Shown here one piece after another: positions 45,492 to 58,386 of a stretch of 64,000 nt of DNA. Under the pieces are notes generated by a model. That model was not told the DNA's origin and searched no databases. It saw nothing but the letters and a program-made list of their open reading frames with translations. The stretch is from Chytridium lagenaria (taxonomy: Eukaryota > Chytridiomycota > Chytridiomycetes > Chytridiales > Chytridiaceae). Location of the stretch: the NCBI GenBank assembly GCA_025449115.1, contig JAHLKC010000035.1:1-64000 (forward strand). Direction: 5' to 3'. The position numbers and the translations under genes were made by a program. Position 1 is the first letter of the stretch; every line of letters starts with the position of its first letter.

Positions 45492-47453
45492 TCAGCTCAC
45501 GTACTTTGCAATCTTTTCAACAACACCCTGCTTAAAACCACCCTCAACAGCCAAAACAAGGTGCGTCGCATCCACAAACAACTCCTTATTCCTTAACGAC
45601 AACATCCTATCCACAACCTCCTCCCTCCTCCCTTCCAACCCTGCTCGCAAGATCTTGCCATAAGAAGCTAACCACTGCTCCGTAGGTCGTTTCTTGAACC
45701 GGCGTAAATCTCGGCTCGTCAAGCATTGAACAAGCTCAACCCCAATCCTCCCTGTATCAGGATGACACTTATCCATCAACACTTCCAACGCCTGCATCAA
45801 CGTCAACGTGTCATGTGGATACCTCAGCAATACTTGAATCACGCTCCACTCTGCATGATGCTTACAAGCGAGCACAATGTGGGTGTCTCGTTGCCACTCG
45901 GGAAAATCATGTAAAGCGGTAATCTCGTTGATGACGGTGCTGCTTTGTGTTTGCAAGGATAATGTGAAAATGCGGGTGGCAATGTATTTCTGGGTGGTGA
46001 TTTCTAGATAGAGGTCTTGTCGTTGATGAGGATTCAATTGCTTGAGAAAGGTGATCGATGCAGAGGGTTCAAACTTCATGATCAATGTGAAGGTTCTCCG
46101 TATATTGGAGGTAGAGGTGTCGTGGGATAAAAGTTTTCCCAAATCCAGACGAAACGGTCTGCAATAGTCCCAGAGACAATCTCCTCGTTCGACGTTGCAG
46201 GCTTTCCAACAGCTTTCATGGCAAAGGCGTCAAAAGTGATGGTATCCAACCTCGGATGTGAAAGAACACGCATGAGAAAGACAAACTCACGTTCAGCCAC
46301 ATCCTTCAAAAGCTCACCATCCGCCAAAACCATGACATCGACATGCATCCTCTCGAAAAGGCTATTGACGATACCAAGTTTACACTGCAAAAACACAGTA
46401 CAAAGTATATCCTCATAATCCAACGTCGCATCCACCCTAGGATCCGAACTGAGCAGAATAAAATTCACATGTTGTTGTTCATCAGGTGTGAGAGCCGGTG
46501 AGCTTTTCAGCAATGTCACGAATGACTTGAATGAAGAAAGACGTGGAGTGCTTTGATGTTTTTCAAGAATGCATTTCACGTAGGCAGCATACCAGGAAGA
46601 CGGAACCTGATCCTGTATCACGTCGCCCCCTGCCATAGAATGATAATGCATGGCAAATCCCACCTCAGCAGGGTCCACCGGTTGTCGTTTATCCAATTCA
46701 ACAAGCATGCCAAAGTTCTTTTGACGACACGCTGCGTAGATGAATTGATGGTTGAATTCAAAGAGTGGATGGGCGATGATCTTGTCGAGTATTCGGACGT
46801 CATTCGTGTATCGCACTATACTTGGAGATGCTCTAAATGCGAGATTCGAGAGGTCATGCTCTCCAACAAAACAAAGATATCGTATCGATCGAGTTCCGCG
46901 GCTCTCACGACCCATCTAGAAAGAAGGTCTTGATCCTCTGACTTCAAAAGTTGACACTCGACAAGAAGTCGTACGGCTTCTAAATGGTCTCTCTCGATAG
47001 CGTCATCCACCAAATCCACATACTCTCGCTCAACAACCCTTTCAAGGTCATCTAAACCAAGGTTTAACCGATGAATCAAGTTGGTAGCAACACACAGCCT
47101 GATTTCAACCACAGTGGGTAAGGATTCACTGCGATGATCCACCCACATCCTCATCCCTCCACCATCCATGACTGTCGACACATGATGTCTTTCAAACAGT
47201 CCTCAACGATAGACGGGCATACCAGCAACGCTGCTGCGAGATACACGGGATGGGAGGAGACGATGGTGAGGGGTTTGTTGATTCTTTTTGAAAGCAAAGG
47301 TGGCGTTGAGCAAATGATAGGGATTCAATGAATAACCAGTGAGTGCGGATGTTTCTTGAGATTCTTGGCATGATTGTGTTGGTGGTGGGGGAGGTACATG
47401 GCAATGCCCTCGCATACCTCCGAAGGTAGCATCTCTAACGTCGTTGCCATCAT
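45492..47453 (-). CDS. F-box/ankyrin-like family protein (paralogue 2)
   Basis: ATG 47453 begins MMATTLEMLPSEVCEGIAMY, an F-box start like those of the other members. After a frame change comes SLSFAQRHLCFQKE, matching the family SFAxRxL motif. The long remainder (46915-46082, 46142-45492) is helical and ankyrin-like: FEFNHQFIYAACRQKNFGML, DYEDILCTVFLQCKLGIVNS, ACKHHAEWSVIQVLLRYPHD, ending VEGGFKQGVVEKIAKYVS. Four blocks in different frames overlap by tens of bases, so at least three indels or tiny introns are involved; no clear introns are visible. Expected ~640 residues. Presumed SCF substrate receptor by its F-box; substrate unknown. Tandem and co-oriented with paralogue 3. Confidence 0.6.
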
Positions 47454-48108
47454 CGTAAATTCTTGTCAAAAAAAAGACACGACTTTGCTAGGTGCAACGA
47501 TTCCTTAAAAAAGGATTCAAGAAGACGACTTTCCAGGGCACAACAAATCTCATCTAAAAAGATTCAAAAATCTTGGATTTTATTCACAACGCTCATCATG
47601 GCTACCTAGATCACTTGGGCTCGGAGACATTGTCCAAAAAAGACACGACTCTTCAAGGCACAACGATTCTCAAAGGATAAATCATTGAATAGATGATATT
47701 TACACTGATAAAGATGGCGTAATTAAAACACGCGGATTACGCGGGTTATGATTTCTGTTTCTGCCATTTTATGACACGTTGTAGTTTAGTTTTTGCGGGT
47801 ACCGAACAGAAGCCTTTCCCACCCACCCAATTTTAACCGTTAACAGATGTGAGAGGGAAAGGATTATGTAGAGGGTGCACCATGAGTCTTATACCATCAT
47901 TTTCAGCTAAACGATCAAAAAACTTGACGCGATATCATTTGATGATACATATTATATACAAGCGATGATGAATACAAAAGACGCAAAACATCAATCAAAG
48001 GCGTCACATTTCACACTTTACTTATCGAATAGATGATAAAAATTGAATAAAAATAGCGCAATTAAATACACGAACCATCCTCCCTATTTCTAGCTATTTT
48101 GCACCTCT
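47454..48108. repeat. Intergenic diverged repeats between F-box paralogues
   Basis: 'agacacgactttgctaggtgcaacgattc' (about 47475) recurs as 'agacacgactcttcaaggcacaacgattc' (about 47640), with a weaker copy at 47532. 'gaatagatgata..tg.ataaa.atggcg.aattaaa.acac' occurs at about 47687 and 48027. These look like remnants of the tandem duplication that produced the gene pair. Confidence 0.6.
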
Positions 48109-50244
48109 CTAAATCCCTCTCAACAACGGCAATTGATCCTCCCCATATCTCCCCAACCCCGTCTCCACCGCCATCATAGTATCCGCCGAATTCTTCAAAT
48201 CCTCCTCAAAACGTGACCACATGAGACTTCCACATCCCATTCCCCAAAAACAACTCTACCATCTCCCACAACCCTCGACCGAACGCCTTATAAAGCAAAA
48301 GAGGTGCAGTGTGACGATCCAAATCCTTCACATTCACCAAAACACCATTGACGGGAAAACTCGTTCAGGATCAGTTCCATACATGACGCATCATTGCATG
48401 ATAAGACTTCAATGAGATGCGCAACGGTGAGGCAACAATGACCGGCGCAACTTTTAAAAAACTGTTCGGTTGTAGCGGTGTGGCGATGACGTATGACCAG
48501 CATGAGGAGGTCCGAGATAAGGTCTATGTCCTCCTTGATCCTACTGTAATCAAGTGGCTTTGGTTGAATTCTTGGATAAAGATAATAGCTGCATCAACCT
48601 TATCTTTCTCGTAAGAATCAACAAATGTCATTTTTAGAGATCTTCCTCGTTACAAGTTTTAGCAAATCGTAAAACTCTTGAAGTGATATGCCGTCAACGT
48701 TAGAAAGGAACCTCCGGATCCACACAAATCGGTTCGGCTCATGCCCTTGTGTGCGGGACTCACGATGAGGATCAGTGAAGAGAACGCGTTCTGTAAAGTC
48801 TTTGAAAACCTCGGGATTCCTCAACTTTGGGGTGTAAGAGGAGGAGGCAGAGGCGGGAAGAACTATGGACAACAATGCTTCTAAGAAAGTGCCAATCTGC
48901 CAGACTCATAACGCAAACATGGTCACTGTCAAGAAGAAGAGTAATGGCCCGGTTAGAAGAGTACTTGAAAGCCTCTTTGACAGCAGCGTAATCATTTGCA
49001 GATGGGTCAGTTTTGTTATCTTGCAGCATGGGAGAATGAAAGTATCGTCAACAACCGCAGCAAGCCTCAAGCAAGCATGATCGTGAAGTGACGGATCGTA
49101 GAGACCTTGTTCGATGAGATTACCAATATTGTAAACGGCTTTGCGAAGAAATCTTAACGTGCGTTGCCTGTAACTCTTACAGTCATCGTCATCGTCATCT
49201 TGACCATATCTTGGTGAGCCAAACCCTTCTAACTCATTGACTTTATCAAAGAACTCAATGATGCCGCCAATGGAAGCGTCCCTCAACTCTTTTGGATAGT
49301 TTGGAGACATGATCATTTTCAGGCCAACCTCTCGATGATTAGCCAAGATGTAGTCCACTGGTCTGATGGAAAGACGATCCGTCAAATATACCAACAAGCT
49401 CATGCTTTGTCTTTTAATTGTCTCATCAATAAAGCTAAGCTCCTTCATCTTTGGCCTCCCATCATGAGTCAAGCTGTTGATAAACCTCTTGTCATCAACG
49501 TATTCATAGTGAATGACGGGGTCCATGTTGTTCTCTATTTCAAGATCGAGGAGCAATTTCACGGCTTCCAGTGATTCATGGGTAACAGCAAATTTCAAAG
49601 CATCATCAATGTCATCAGCAGTCAGAGGAAACCATTTAGAAAGTTCAGCAAGGTCGTCCACGCTGTTGAGGCAGGCAGCAAGGATCAACAACGCGTTCCA
49701 CAAGACTCTTGTGGCTCCCAAGTCCGATTCTTCGGAGTCGCTAGGCATGAGCGAAGTCTTGGCTGATGGATGTAGATGCAGGATATTCATCCCCGTGAGG
49801 TTGCTCAAGCCGTCAAGATAATTCAAAGATTCGTCAACAGGTCCACCATTTTGAATGAGTATGATAAAGGAAGCCTTGCGATGATTCGGAATGGAAACAG
49901 TCACGTTGAAGTCGTATTCGTAAAGGTGTGTGTAAAAGGATCAAGGTATTCGGGTGACAACGGGAAGAATGATTCACAGCCGCAAACCTTCATTAATGCA
50001 GCATTGAAGACTGGGAGGCAGAAGTGTACGTCGAAAAATCGACCGATAGATGGTTTTGATGTATTAGAACATAACGGACAGCGAAGGAGAACGTTGTGCA
50101 GAACCTCCACCGTCTCGAAACAGTTTGGAGTTTCCGGAATTTAAATGCGGGGAGGAAGAGGGCGATACGGTCATATATTTCATTGGGGAGTGAATCGATC
50201 GTTAACGATGACCAATCTCTCCTCTGCAGAAGAGTCATTCTCAT
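48109..50244 (-). CDS. F-box/ankyrin-like family protein (paralogue 3)
   Basis: ATG 50244 begins MRMTLLQRRDWSSLTIDSLP and continues NEIYDRIALFLPAFKFRKLQ, a good F-box, then FSFAVRYVLIHQ, the shared SFAxR motif. The central intact block (49904-48906) has ankyrin-like helices (DDALKFAVTHESLEAVKLLL) and an acidic run, QDDDDDDCKSY. Blocks at 49029-48772 and 48875-48618 continue in other frames (NDYAAVKEAFKYSSNRAITL; ISLQEFYDLLKLVTRKISK), and the tail reads LLLYKAFGRGLWEMVELFLG to a stop at 48109. At least five one- or two-base frame changes. About 700 residues if restored. Probable SCF adaptor, diverged from neighbours by duplication. Confidence 0.6.
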
Positions 50245-51140
50245 GCGAGTCCAGCTTGGTCTACATCCACCTCGCTTCTTGTGACGACCTGGAGGCTCTG
50301 GGAGCTCATGCTGCTTGGCAAACAGACAGGTGCGAAGAGGAGTGACACAGGAAGGTCAGCGAAAAATGGTGCATGTGGATTTTTATTTATAATAAATTTA
50401 TAAATAACTTGTCTGCGCGCAGCGAGGTGCACACGGCAATAAGTAAGAATATTATCTACTTGATTAATCAATCAAAGCACCATAAAAGTAAGATCATTTC
50501 CACGTTCGATGACTCTGATCAATAAGTAGAGAGGCAGGGTTTTAGTCTTGTTGCATCGTTAAATACAAACTTGGCCATGGCGTTGCGGCGACGTCGTAGC
50601 AACAGCGAGAGTACTGTAAACGAACTAAAGCAATACTATAAAGCGTATGAGATATAGCATGATGTTGGTTAAAAAATTGACCAAACGTAAAGAGTATCTA
50701 AAAACTGCAAAGGTCTTGAAGGTGAACATGTCGCCCTAAGGCTATGTAGTACTGCAGACGTTTTCTACACAAAGTAGTTACAACTTACTAAATCATTATT
50801 GCACTTCCTCGGTCGGCATTACACCACATACCTACCCCCATTGGTTTCTACGTGTTTTCGAGCAGAGTGGTTTTCTGAAAACCATCGAGAAATCAGAAAG
50901 TAATTGATAATCATTTGAAAGATCTGAGGTTATCTGGTGACCTCCAGGAAGAAAGAAACCCAAAGGTTTCCGAAGAGCCCGTTCATCTTCGTCGTTGTTA
51001 ACAAAGCGCTGATACCCAAACTGATGGCGTGAGCAGGCTGGTTTGTTTGGACTGAAACGAGGAGAAGAAGGATTTAAATTGATTGATTTCTTGTTGCCCA
51101 AAACCTTTATAATATCTCTCAAGCCTCCCTTACTAAAAGT
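50245..51140. other. Divergent intergenic region between F-box paralogues 3 and 4
   Basis: About 900 bp. A 96-codon minus-strand frame (51122-50832) has no recognisable content. Promoters of both flanking genes are expected here. Nothing else seen. Confidence 0.35.
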
Positions 51141-53408
51141 ATGACGGCCTCACTGGAGACCATTCCCCAGAGATCGGCGAAAAGATCGCAATCCTTCTTC
51201 ATCCCGCTGCATCCCATACTTCCGTTTACTCTCCAAGCGTATGCGGCTGAACTGGGACTTTTCAACGTCGTTTGCCTACGCAATGGAGCACATGACAGCG
51301 TTTCAAAACCGTCAGCAAGCAAAAGGCATCGAGGTCTCTTTAAAGGAGAACGTCCGTCCCATCTTCTTGGCTGCACTCCTCAAGATCAATTCCTTTTGGG
51401 AAACTTTGAAAGCCCCTGTCGAAATTACTGCGATACGACTACCTGCGTCTACTCTGGCAAGGCCACAGGCCGATGCAGCCTTCATTCATTGTGGATGAGG
51501 AAAGCCACAAGATTCTTTTGGAGCATCAGGATGAAGATTTCAAACTGACAAAAAACGTAGTTGGCTTTCTCATGGAGCAGAAACATTGCGCATCTCGTTC
51601 CGGCGCAAAAGAGTTGGCCGCAACAAATGCCATGGTACTCTTCACACCTGGAGACGTTCTCCAGGATGAACTACCATGAGGTCTTGCCGATACTCTGGTC
51701 CATGGAACGTGAGCTTACTACACTCTATAATGTGAGAGGGCTATTTGCAAAGCGGCCGAGAAGGGCTATCTGAAGGTTCTTGAAACCATTATGGCGCTTC
51801 TTGATGGCGACATTAAGATTGATGGCATATCTGACGAGCACGTTTTTGATATCATGTATACGACGAACCTTGAATATCATTGAGTTTTACGTTGCAGCAT
51901 CCCAGGCTTACTGGCATATCCATTTACGTTCTTACCAAAGGCACATCAAGAAAAAAGCATCCGCGCCTTTATCGCTGTCGCAACAGGAATGAACATGGAT
52001 CCGGAGTCTGTGGCAAGGCAAATTCACGCACAGTTTAGCAAGAACAAGATCATGGCTCATCCGAATGTTCCAGAGTCGTGGAAGCTGGCGTTTCTCAAGG
52101 TGGCTGCTGAGAGCAAGACGGCTTATCTCAACAAGGGCGATATGGAGGTCATTAAGAAATTTTTTGATATCAGCTCCTGTGAGCTAACGGAAGAGGAGAA
52201 GGATATCTTAAACTTTTCCCTTCTGATTTCTCACCCTGACTCGGACCCTTCTGTGGATGGCAATCAAGCTCTTCTCAAGGTGCTTGAAAATTGTGATACC
52301 GCAGCAATCACCCACCTTCTCACCGACTCTCGTGTAGACCCGCTCGTCATTGCGGACCGACAGAAACTGTTGGACACTGCAAAAAGGACTTTTCGACATT
52401 ATTCGCTATCTTAAATCATCCCCGGTTTAACAAGCGCTCTGATTTCATCCCCTTTGCAAAGAAAGTGTCACCCGACGGTAAAATCTTGGCAGCAATGTCA
52501 CTCAAGCCAGACGAAGGTTCGTCGAGCGAGTTGATCGTTGAACGTCTCGTTTGGGCATTGGATTGCATTTTTGCAGAGGACTCTTCTATCAATGACTTTA
52601 AAAACGTTTTTGAGTTCTCGATGTGTTCCGAATTTACCATGGCTCCTGCTGGCCCACCCGACGCTAATCCCTGGGATGGTGTTTCCGCAGACCTCCTTTG
52701 TCACATTGAAGAACGTCAGAGCTCCAAGATGTCTGATGTGTGCAGTGCCAACATAATGCAAAGCTGTTTGAGTGCATTCTTTAAAACTGCTTTGCGTCGT
52801 CGTTGCAACGGTGCTATTCGCAAGGTTCTTAATGAGGGGATTTATAATAGTAGGATCACGGAGGGTGATCTTTATGATGCCGTGACTGGGGCTGAGCTTG
52901 ACATTGTGATGGTGCTCTTTGAATATCAATTTTGGGCATACCCTGTCGTTCAAGAAGCGTATGTGAAGGCTTTGCAACGCAACGACGATGGCCATCATCA
53001 AATACATTTCTGAACGTGGAGCGGAAGAGATCAAGGTGTGTGCGACGACGCAGGATCAATACTTGCGAGCCAGTATTTTCGCAGCCGCTTGACATAATCA
53101 TCAAGATGTCATCGCCTGTTTTTGGATGGTGAAAATTGGGGTGGGTGAACACGAGCCATATCTTCCTCGCTATCCAAAGGAGACTTGATATTGTGCAGAA
53201 GCTGTGCCGATGGGGCTTATGATCACGTCGTTTGAATTAATGCGAAGGCGTCCAAGAGCCGACAGACGCAAGCGTTATTGACTACATTCAAGAATTCACT
53301 CCGACCCTGCGAACGCACCTTCTTCGAGCTGTGGAGTTAGAGGATATGTCGTTGATAGAGAAATTCTGGATAATCGGTGGTGGAGAGTGGTTAGACATGC
53401 TGCTTTAA
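51141..53408 (+). CDS. F-box/ankyrin-like family protein (paralogue 4)
   Basis: ATG 51141 begins MTASLETIP. One missing C in a C run (about 51175) leads into PEIGEKIAILLHPAASHT, then RLNWDFSTSFAYAMEHMTAF, so F-box plus the family SFAxxxE motif are present. Later blocks: QPSFIVDEESHKILLEHQDE; 51989-52414 (SWKLAFLKVAAESKTAYLNK; NQALLKVLENCDTAAITHLL); 52465-53013 (DLYDAVTGAELDIVMVLFEY); and a final ankyrin-like stretch LRAVELEDMSLIEKFWIIGG to the stop at 53406-53408. Frame changes and in-frame stops are most frequent at 51680-51990 and 53020-53280. It could be decaying, or just error-rich sequence. Divergent from paralogue 3. Confidence 0.55.
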
Positions 53409-53547
53409 AGGAATCTACAAGAGAGGGCTTGAGAAGATCGTGCATATTTTTGAACAAAAAGGAATCAGCTTCCACCACAAAATGCTTCGATAACCCTCAA
53501 TCAGACCTTCATCACGTTCAACTCCACACCTCCATCAGTTTCACAGA

Positions 53548-53745
53548 ATGCCATCGTTCTCCTTCTCGTCGTCGTCAGTGGTTCAAAAAGCAAGGTTAAT
53601 CCCCAAGAGCATCGTCACAACCTTTAAAAAGTCTCCTGCGAAACCTTTTACACCGGCCATGATTTTGGGATGCGCCGGCCTTTTCATTCTCGTCAACGTC
53701 ACTCCTGCACCTACTCTTGACGTCCTCCCTCACACTCGCTCTTAG
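53548..53745 (+). CDS. Small hypothetical protein with one hydrophobic segment
   Basis: A 65-codon frame, basic at the N-terminus (KARLIPKSIVTTFKKSPAKP), then a hydrophobic stretch (AMILGCAGLFILVNVTPAPT) that could span or insert in a membrane. No family recognised. It sits just after the end of paralogue 4 and could be unrelated sequence in its 3' region. Confidence 0.25.
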   Translation: MPSFSFSSSSVVQKARLIPKSIVTTFKKSPAKPFTPAMILGCAGLFILVNVTPAPTLDVLPHTRS

Positions 53746-54985
53746 TCGTCGACTTGAACTTGGTCTTCCCTGAGTAATATACGACAATAAACCGTCCATT
53801 ACTATGCACGCTCTCGTTCATTTCAGACTCTTCCGCATATATCTTGATCCTTTCTACTCTCTTCAGCCTTCTTTTTCCTGTTTGTTTTTCATGTATTTTT
53901 CATCATGCCATTCTTTTGGATATCACTCATGTGTTCTTTTTTTGAAACGTTTGATGTTTTTTTTCTTCACCACCCTTTGTTCTTCTTTTCTTACCTCTTC
54001 ACCGGCTATCATGGTTTAATCACACATTCCTTCTCTATGTTCATATTCATATCTCTGAGGACGTCGGCAGCAAAAGATGGGGATGCCCCTTTTTTCTCTT
54101 GCTAAATATAAAAATTTTATCACAAAACGTTGAAGCAAGTTCCATCATGATCTTGAGGTTAAATGCCAGTTCTAAGCTAAAGACATTCTCTATCCCCGAT
54201 GTTCAAACAAAACATGTCGTCTTCATATATAAATAATTTAAAAATCATGTTCAGAACTGTTGTGTCATAACGTTCAACTGTGGATGTTAAAAAGAAACCG
54301 CGAAGGGTGACAAAACCCCCACAAATAACAAACACAAAAAAAGGTTAAAAAATATTGTTATTATGCCAAACCATAAAAAACATAAGCTCCAACATCAAAA
54401 AAAGGCAAAAAAGAAATTGAGCGATATTCAAGATTATGCTCGTAAAACAAAACAAAAAAAAAAACAAAGAAGGTGGTGATGATGGACGTCCACTCACACC
54501 ACAAGAGGGAAAAGGAGGCGTTGCTGATAAGGGGATGAGAAAATCACTAATCAAAAAAAGGTGGGAGGAGAACCGAACGGTGAGGGAAAAATGAATCGTT
54601 TTACTTCCCAATACACGTACCACGCACGCACGCCCACGCACACACAACACAAAAACAAAACATATGCTAAGTGCCACAATGGCAATAAAAGGAATATTGT
54701 TTGAGAAAAGGAAAAGGACCCAAAACCCATACTAGAGAAAGACGCAACGCAAACGCACAAAAAGGAAAAACCTCCCTCCACAAACCCGTAAAAAGACAGT
54801 CGCAAAAAAAAGCAACGACAAGAGAGAAACAGTATTGCAATCACAAAGAAAAATCAAATACTGGACTTGCGAAAAAAAAAATAAAAAAATTCTCACCCCT
54901 CACTATCCCGAAATATAAAATCCATCCCGCCTCTCCAGATCATCATCGGCCCTAGTCCTCAAAACATTCGACCTCCTCACGGAAA
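53746..54985. other. T/A-rich intergenic region
   Basis: T-rich to about 54110, then A-rich on the plus strand. Open frames reflect composition (F/S/L-rich). No gene or RNA supported. Confidence 0.45.
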
Positions 54986-57900
54986 TCACCTAATCAACGG
55001 CTCTTGAAAGCCTCCATATCCCAATGCATCACAATTCGGTAGCAAGCGACTAGGATCGTCAAACTTAAAAAAAGAAAATTAGAAAATTCAGCACAGTACG
55101 CAAAAAAATAAAATGAAAGACTATACAAAAAAGTTGGGTATAACATTTTTAAGGAAAGAAAAACAAGCGTTCCACCTCATGCACCGCCAAGGTCTGATGT
55201 CCCCCCGCTTCGTCTCCACTTCAACTTGAGCAATAACCTCCCTCCTTTCTCAACATCCTCCGAATACACAAACGGCTCCTTGCCTCCCTCTACTTCACCT
55301 CCTCCTTCACAGGCACAACCGCCGCACCGAAGCAACAGCGCACAGCGCCGCAACCGGTGCACTCGGGCAGCAGCAGGCGCACAGGTGCACTCCCCGGCGA
55401 ATTCCACGTCGCCCACCACCGACTCTCGCAGCCGCAGCACCAACACTACCAAACCTCCTCCAGGCAATGTTGGCCTCTGGGTCTCGGGCGTCGTTGGCGT
55501 CGAAGGAGTCTGCGCAGCAACTCGCCCATTCTGTTGCTTGTTGTCCAGCACTCCATCCGGCACCCGCACAGTCTGATCCCCGAATTCGATGTCGGGTTGC
55601 CCCTCCAAATCCAGAATTGAGTTATTAGCAGAATTAAACCCTGATGTGAAGTTGTTGTTGGCATTTGCGTTAGTTACAGGCCATCCCGCATTCGACGATG
55701 GAGCCGCGCCGTGTTCCATACCCTCCGAACGAAGGTGGCGTAAACCCAGAGTTCGTGTTTGACGGTGACGAAAACGGTGCAGGCGTAGCAGCAGGCGTCG
55801 CTGCCCAAGGATCCGCAGGTTTTGCTGTAGTCGAGGAGGCACCAGGTTTCGCCCAAGGGTCCACAAACCCACCAGCAGGTGCAGGAGGAGCAGGCGCCGG
55901 AGTTGTCGTGGTCGACCCACCATTCCAAACGGCAGGATCAGCACCCCAAGGTGCAGCGACCACAGTTGGCTTAACAGCTCCCCAAGCATCCCCGCCCTCA
56001 GTGGTAGCTCCTTCAGCTGCAGCGGTAGCCGCAGCAGCAGGTCCGGAAATTGATCCAGCTCTCGACCGTCGCCGACCAGACGCGATCAAAATGGTCGCTT
56101 TCTCGCCATCAGAACCTTCGGTAGATGACTGGACGGCAGCGGCAGCAGCAGCAGCGTCTTTCGAGGAGACCGAGTTGGAGCGTGCAGCACGACCAGAGAA
56201 CAGAAGAATCTTGTCTTCGGGAGCAGGGGCAGCAGCGGGGGTTGAAGTAGCAGGGGCAGGAGCGACGGGAGCAGCAGCGGGAGTTGCGGAGTGGCGAGAA
56301 CTGAGCTCGGCGCGATTCCAACAGGAGTAGACCAACCGCCTGAAGCAGGCGGTGGGGTAGGTTGCGTAAAACTCATCTTCCTTCTCGGCGCCTCAGCAGG
56401 GGTGGCAGCGGCAGCAGACGCCACAGGTGCAGCTCCAATCCACGAAGCATTGGCACTGGGTCCCTTTGGTTGAACAGGCGTAGCGACGGATGCTGTAGAA
56501 GGCACGAACTCCGATGCCTTCAAACTCAGATTGCTCGTCTTTCTTCGAAGACCCGGAGAAGGTGAGGTTGCGGTGGAGGGAGGTGGGGAGAAGGGGTTAG
56601 ACGAGGGAGATGAGGCGGTGGATGAGTGGAATGATTTGGATGCGGAGGACGAGGCGGCAGAAAGGTGAGCGGCAGTAGGTGGTGCAACCTTCAAACCCTT
56701 AGCAGCAGCAGCAATGACAAACGCAGCTTTGGCAGCGGCATCATCACCCGACATTGGGGACGACTGAATCAAAGGTGGCGCGGCAGCTTCAACAGGAGAC
56801 GAAACGGGTGCTTCACTTTCTCCAAGGACACTTCTCGGGGGTTCAACGTTATTGGACGACCCAAAGTCGGGAGGGGAAGGTGGGGAATCAAATCCAGCAA
56901 GGAGACTGGACCTATCCACACTCAAGCCCCGCGACCGCCGCCTCTCCCTGATCCTTTCTTGCCTCTCATACCTCGCGGCCTCCTCCACCTCTGAGCTATC
57001 ATCCTCCGTATTCTTGATCGAGAGATTTAATAAACTACGACGATGACGAAGTGTCCTCGAGGGGCGGCGTTGAAGACCAGGCGAAGTGGCACCTTCACTA
57101 CCCAGCCCACCGGCTTCACTCGTGACAGGCTTGGCCTCTCCGTTCGGTCCAAGCATGCTTCGCATCACAGCAGCAGCAAACCCAGCATTTGCCTTCCGTC
57201 TCTTCCGGTCGTCCGCGAAATCAGAGGCATACTCTACCTCAACCTTGAGTCCAGATGCCGCCGAATCGTCAGGCTTGCGTCCAGGTGACGAAGGAGAGTG
57301 GCCAAAGCGCCAGGGTTATGATCAGCAAGCGACCGAAGTTGATCAGCGTTCAAAGTACACTCGAGCGCATCATCTCCCTTAAGCAATGCATGCTTGTGCA
57401 CAAACGATCCCAAATCTTGTCACATCCATCAAGCACAAGTAACTGCATCCCACTGCTCTCTGCACCATCTGATGGACAGCTGGAGGGGTGATTAGATCAC
57501 ACGCGCAAAGGTAAGTTCCTCAAGGCTTCCACCTCGAGGCTCCTCCTCCGCACGCGCCGTAATGGCTTGATAGAGGCATCCGTAATCTGCTCTAAGAATG
57601 AGCAATCGAGCGATCGAAGCTTGTTGCAGTGCTTCATGATGGCAATGATGGAGGCGTCCGTGATGCGTTGACAGGACTCAAGGACAAGCACCTCTAAATC
57701 GGGGCACTGCGAGACGGCAAAAGTGAGGAGTTCGTCCGTGATGGAGTGTTTCGAAGGTTAAGACTCTTGAGTGGGCGACGGAATCCCCTTGGGGTCAAAT
57801 CCAACATTTGCAAATCCTCAGCTTCCTGACACTCAGACAAATCCAGCTCGAGAAGAGATTCGGAATACTCCATGACGGGATGGATCGATGCGACCGTAGC

Positions 57901-58386
57901 GTTTGTAAAGGAAACGTCGAGTCGAAGGAGACGCTGGCACTTTTTTACCAAGATCGGGATGAAAGAATCTGAGACGGGGCAACCAGGAAGATCCAATTGC
58001 AAAAGACCGGGGCAATGATGAGCAATCGATTTCAACAAAATGTTGGAAATGTGGAAGCAGTTTTCAAGACGGAAAACTTCGAGGTTGGGACACATGCCCA
58101 GCGCGGCATCGAGATCTCCCATGTAAAGGTTGTCGGCGGCCATGCCCGAGATGTCCAGCTCGCGAATCATGGTAGGGTAAGGGTGGGCAGGAAGGGGAGT
58201 GTTGAGGAGTCCCATGAGGCGTTCAAAAGAATCTGGGGATTGAAGAGGTGGTGCACGGTACATCGCTTGAGCTACAGTTTTAGACCAACCCTTGCAGACC
58301 AACATCAAAGAAACATGATCGGCATGCTCCGTGACGTAGTCAACAATGTTTGCAAGCACGCGGAGCGGAAGGTTCGAGACACTCAT
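54986..58386 (-). CDS. F-box/LRR protein with long Ala/Ser/Pro-rich tail
   Basis: Exons 58386-55176 and 55063-54986, about 1,080 residues. F-box at the start (SNLPLRVLANIVDYVTEHAD, then MLVCKGWSKTVAQAMY). Then AMN1/GRR1-type Cys-containing LRRs (CPNLEVFRLENCFHISNILL; CPGLLQLDLPGC; LDLSECQEAEDL; CPDLEVLVLESCQRITDASI). This architecture predicts a Skp1-binding SCF substrate receptor. The frame passes via SLADHNPGALATLLRHLDAS into a disordered region with basic RRRSRGLSVDRSS and two DPW motifs (VDPWAKPG, ADPWAATP), as used to bind clathrin adaptors. The C-terminus (LLLKLK..VETKRGD, then LAVHE|FDDPSRLLP across the last intron) looks like a small conserved beta-rich end. Five or so single-base shifts. 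Confidence 0.7.
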
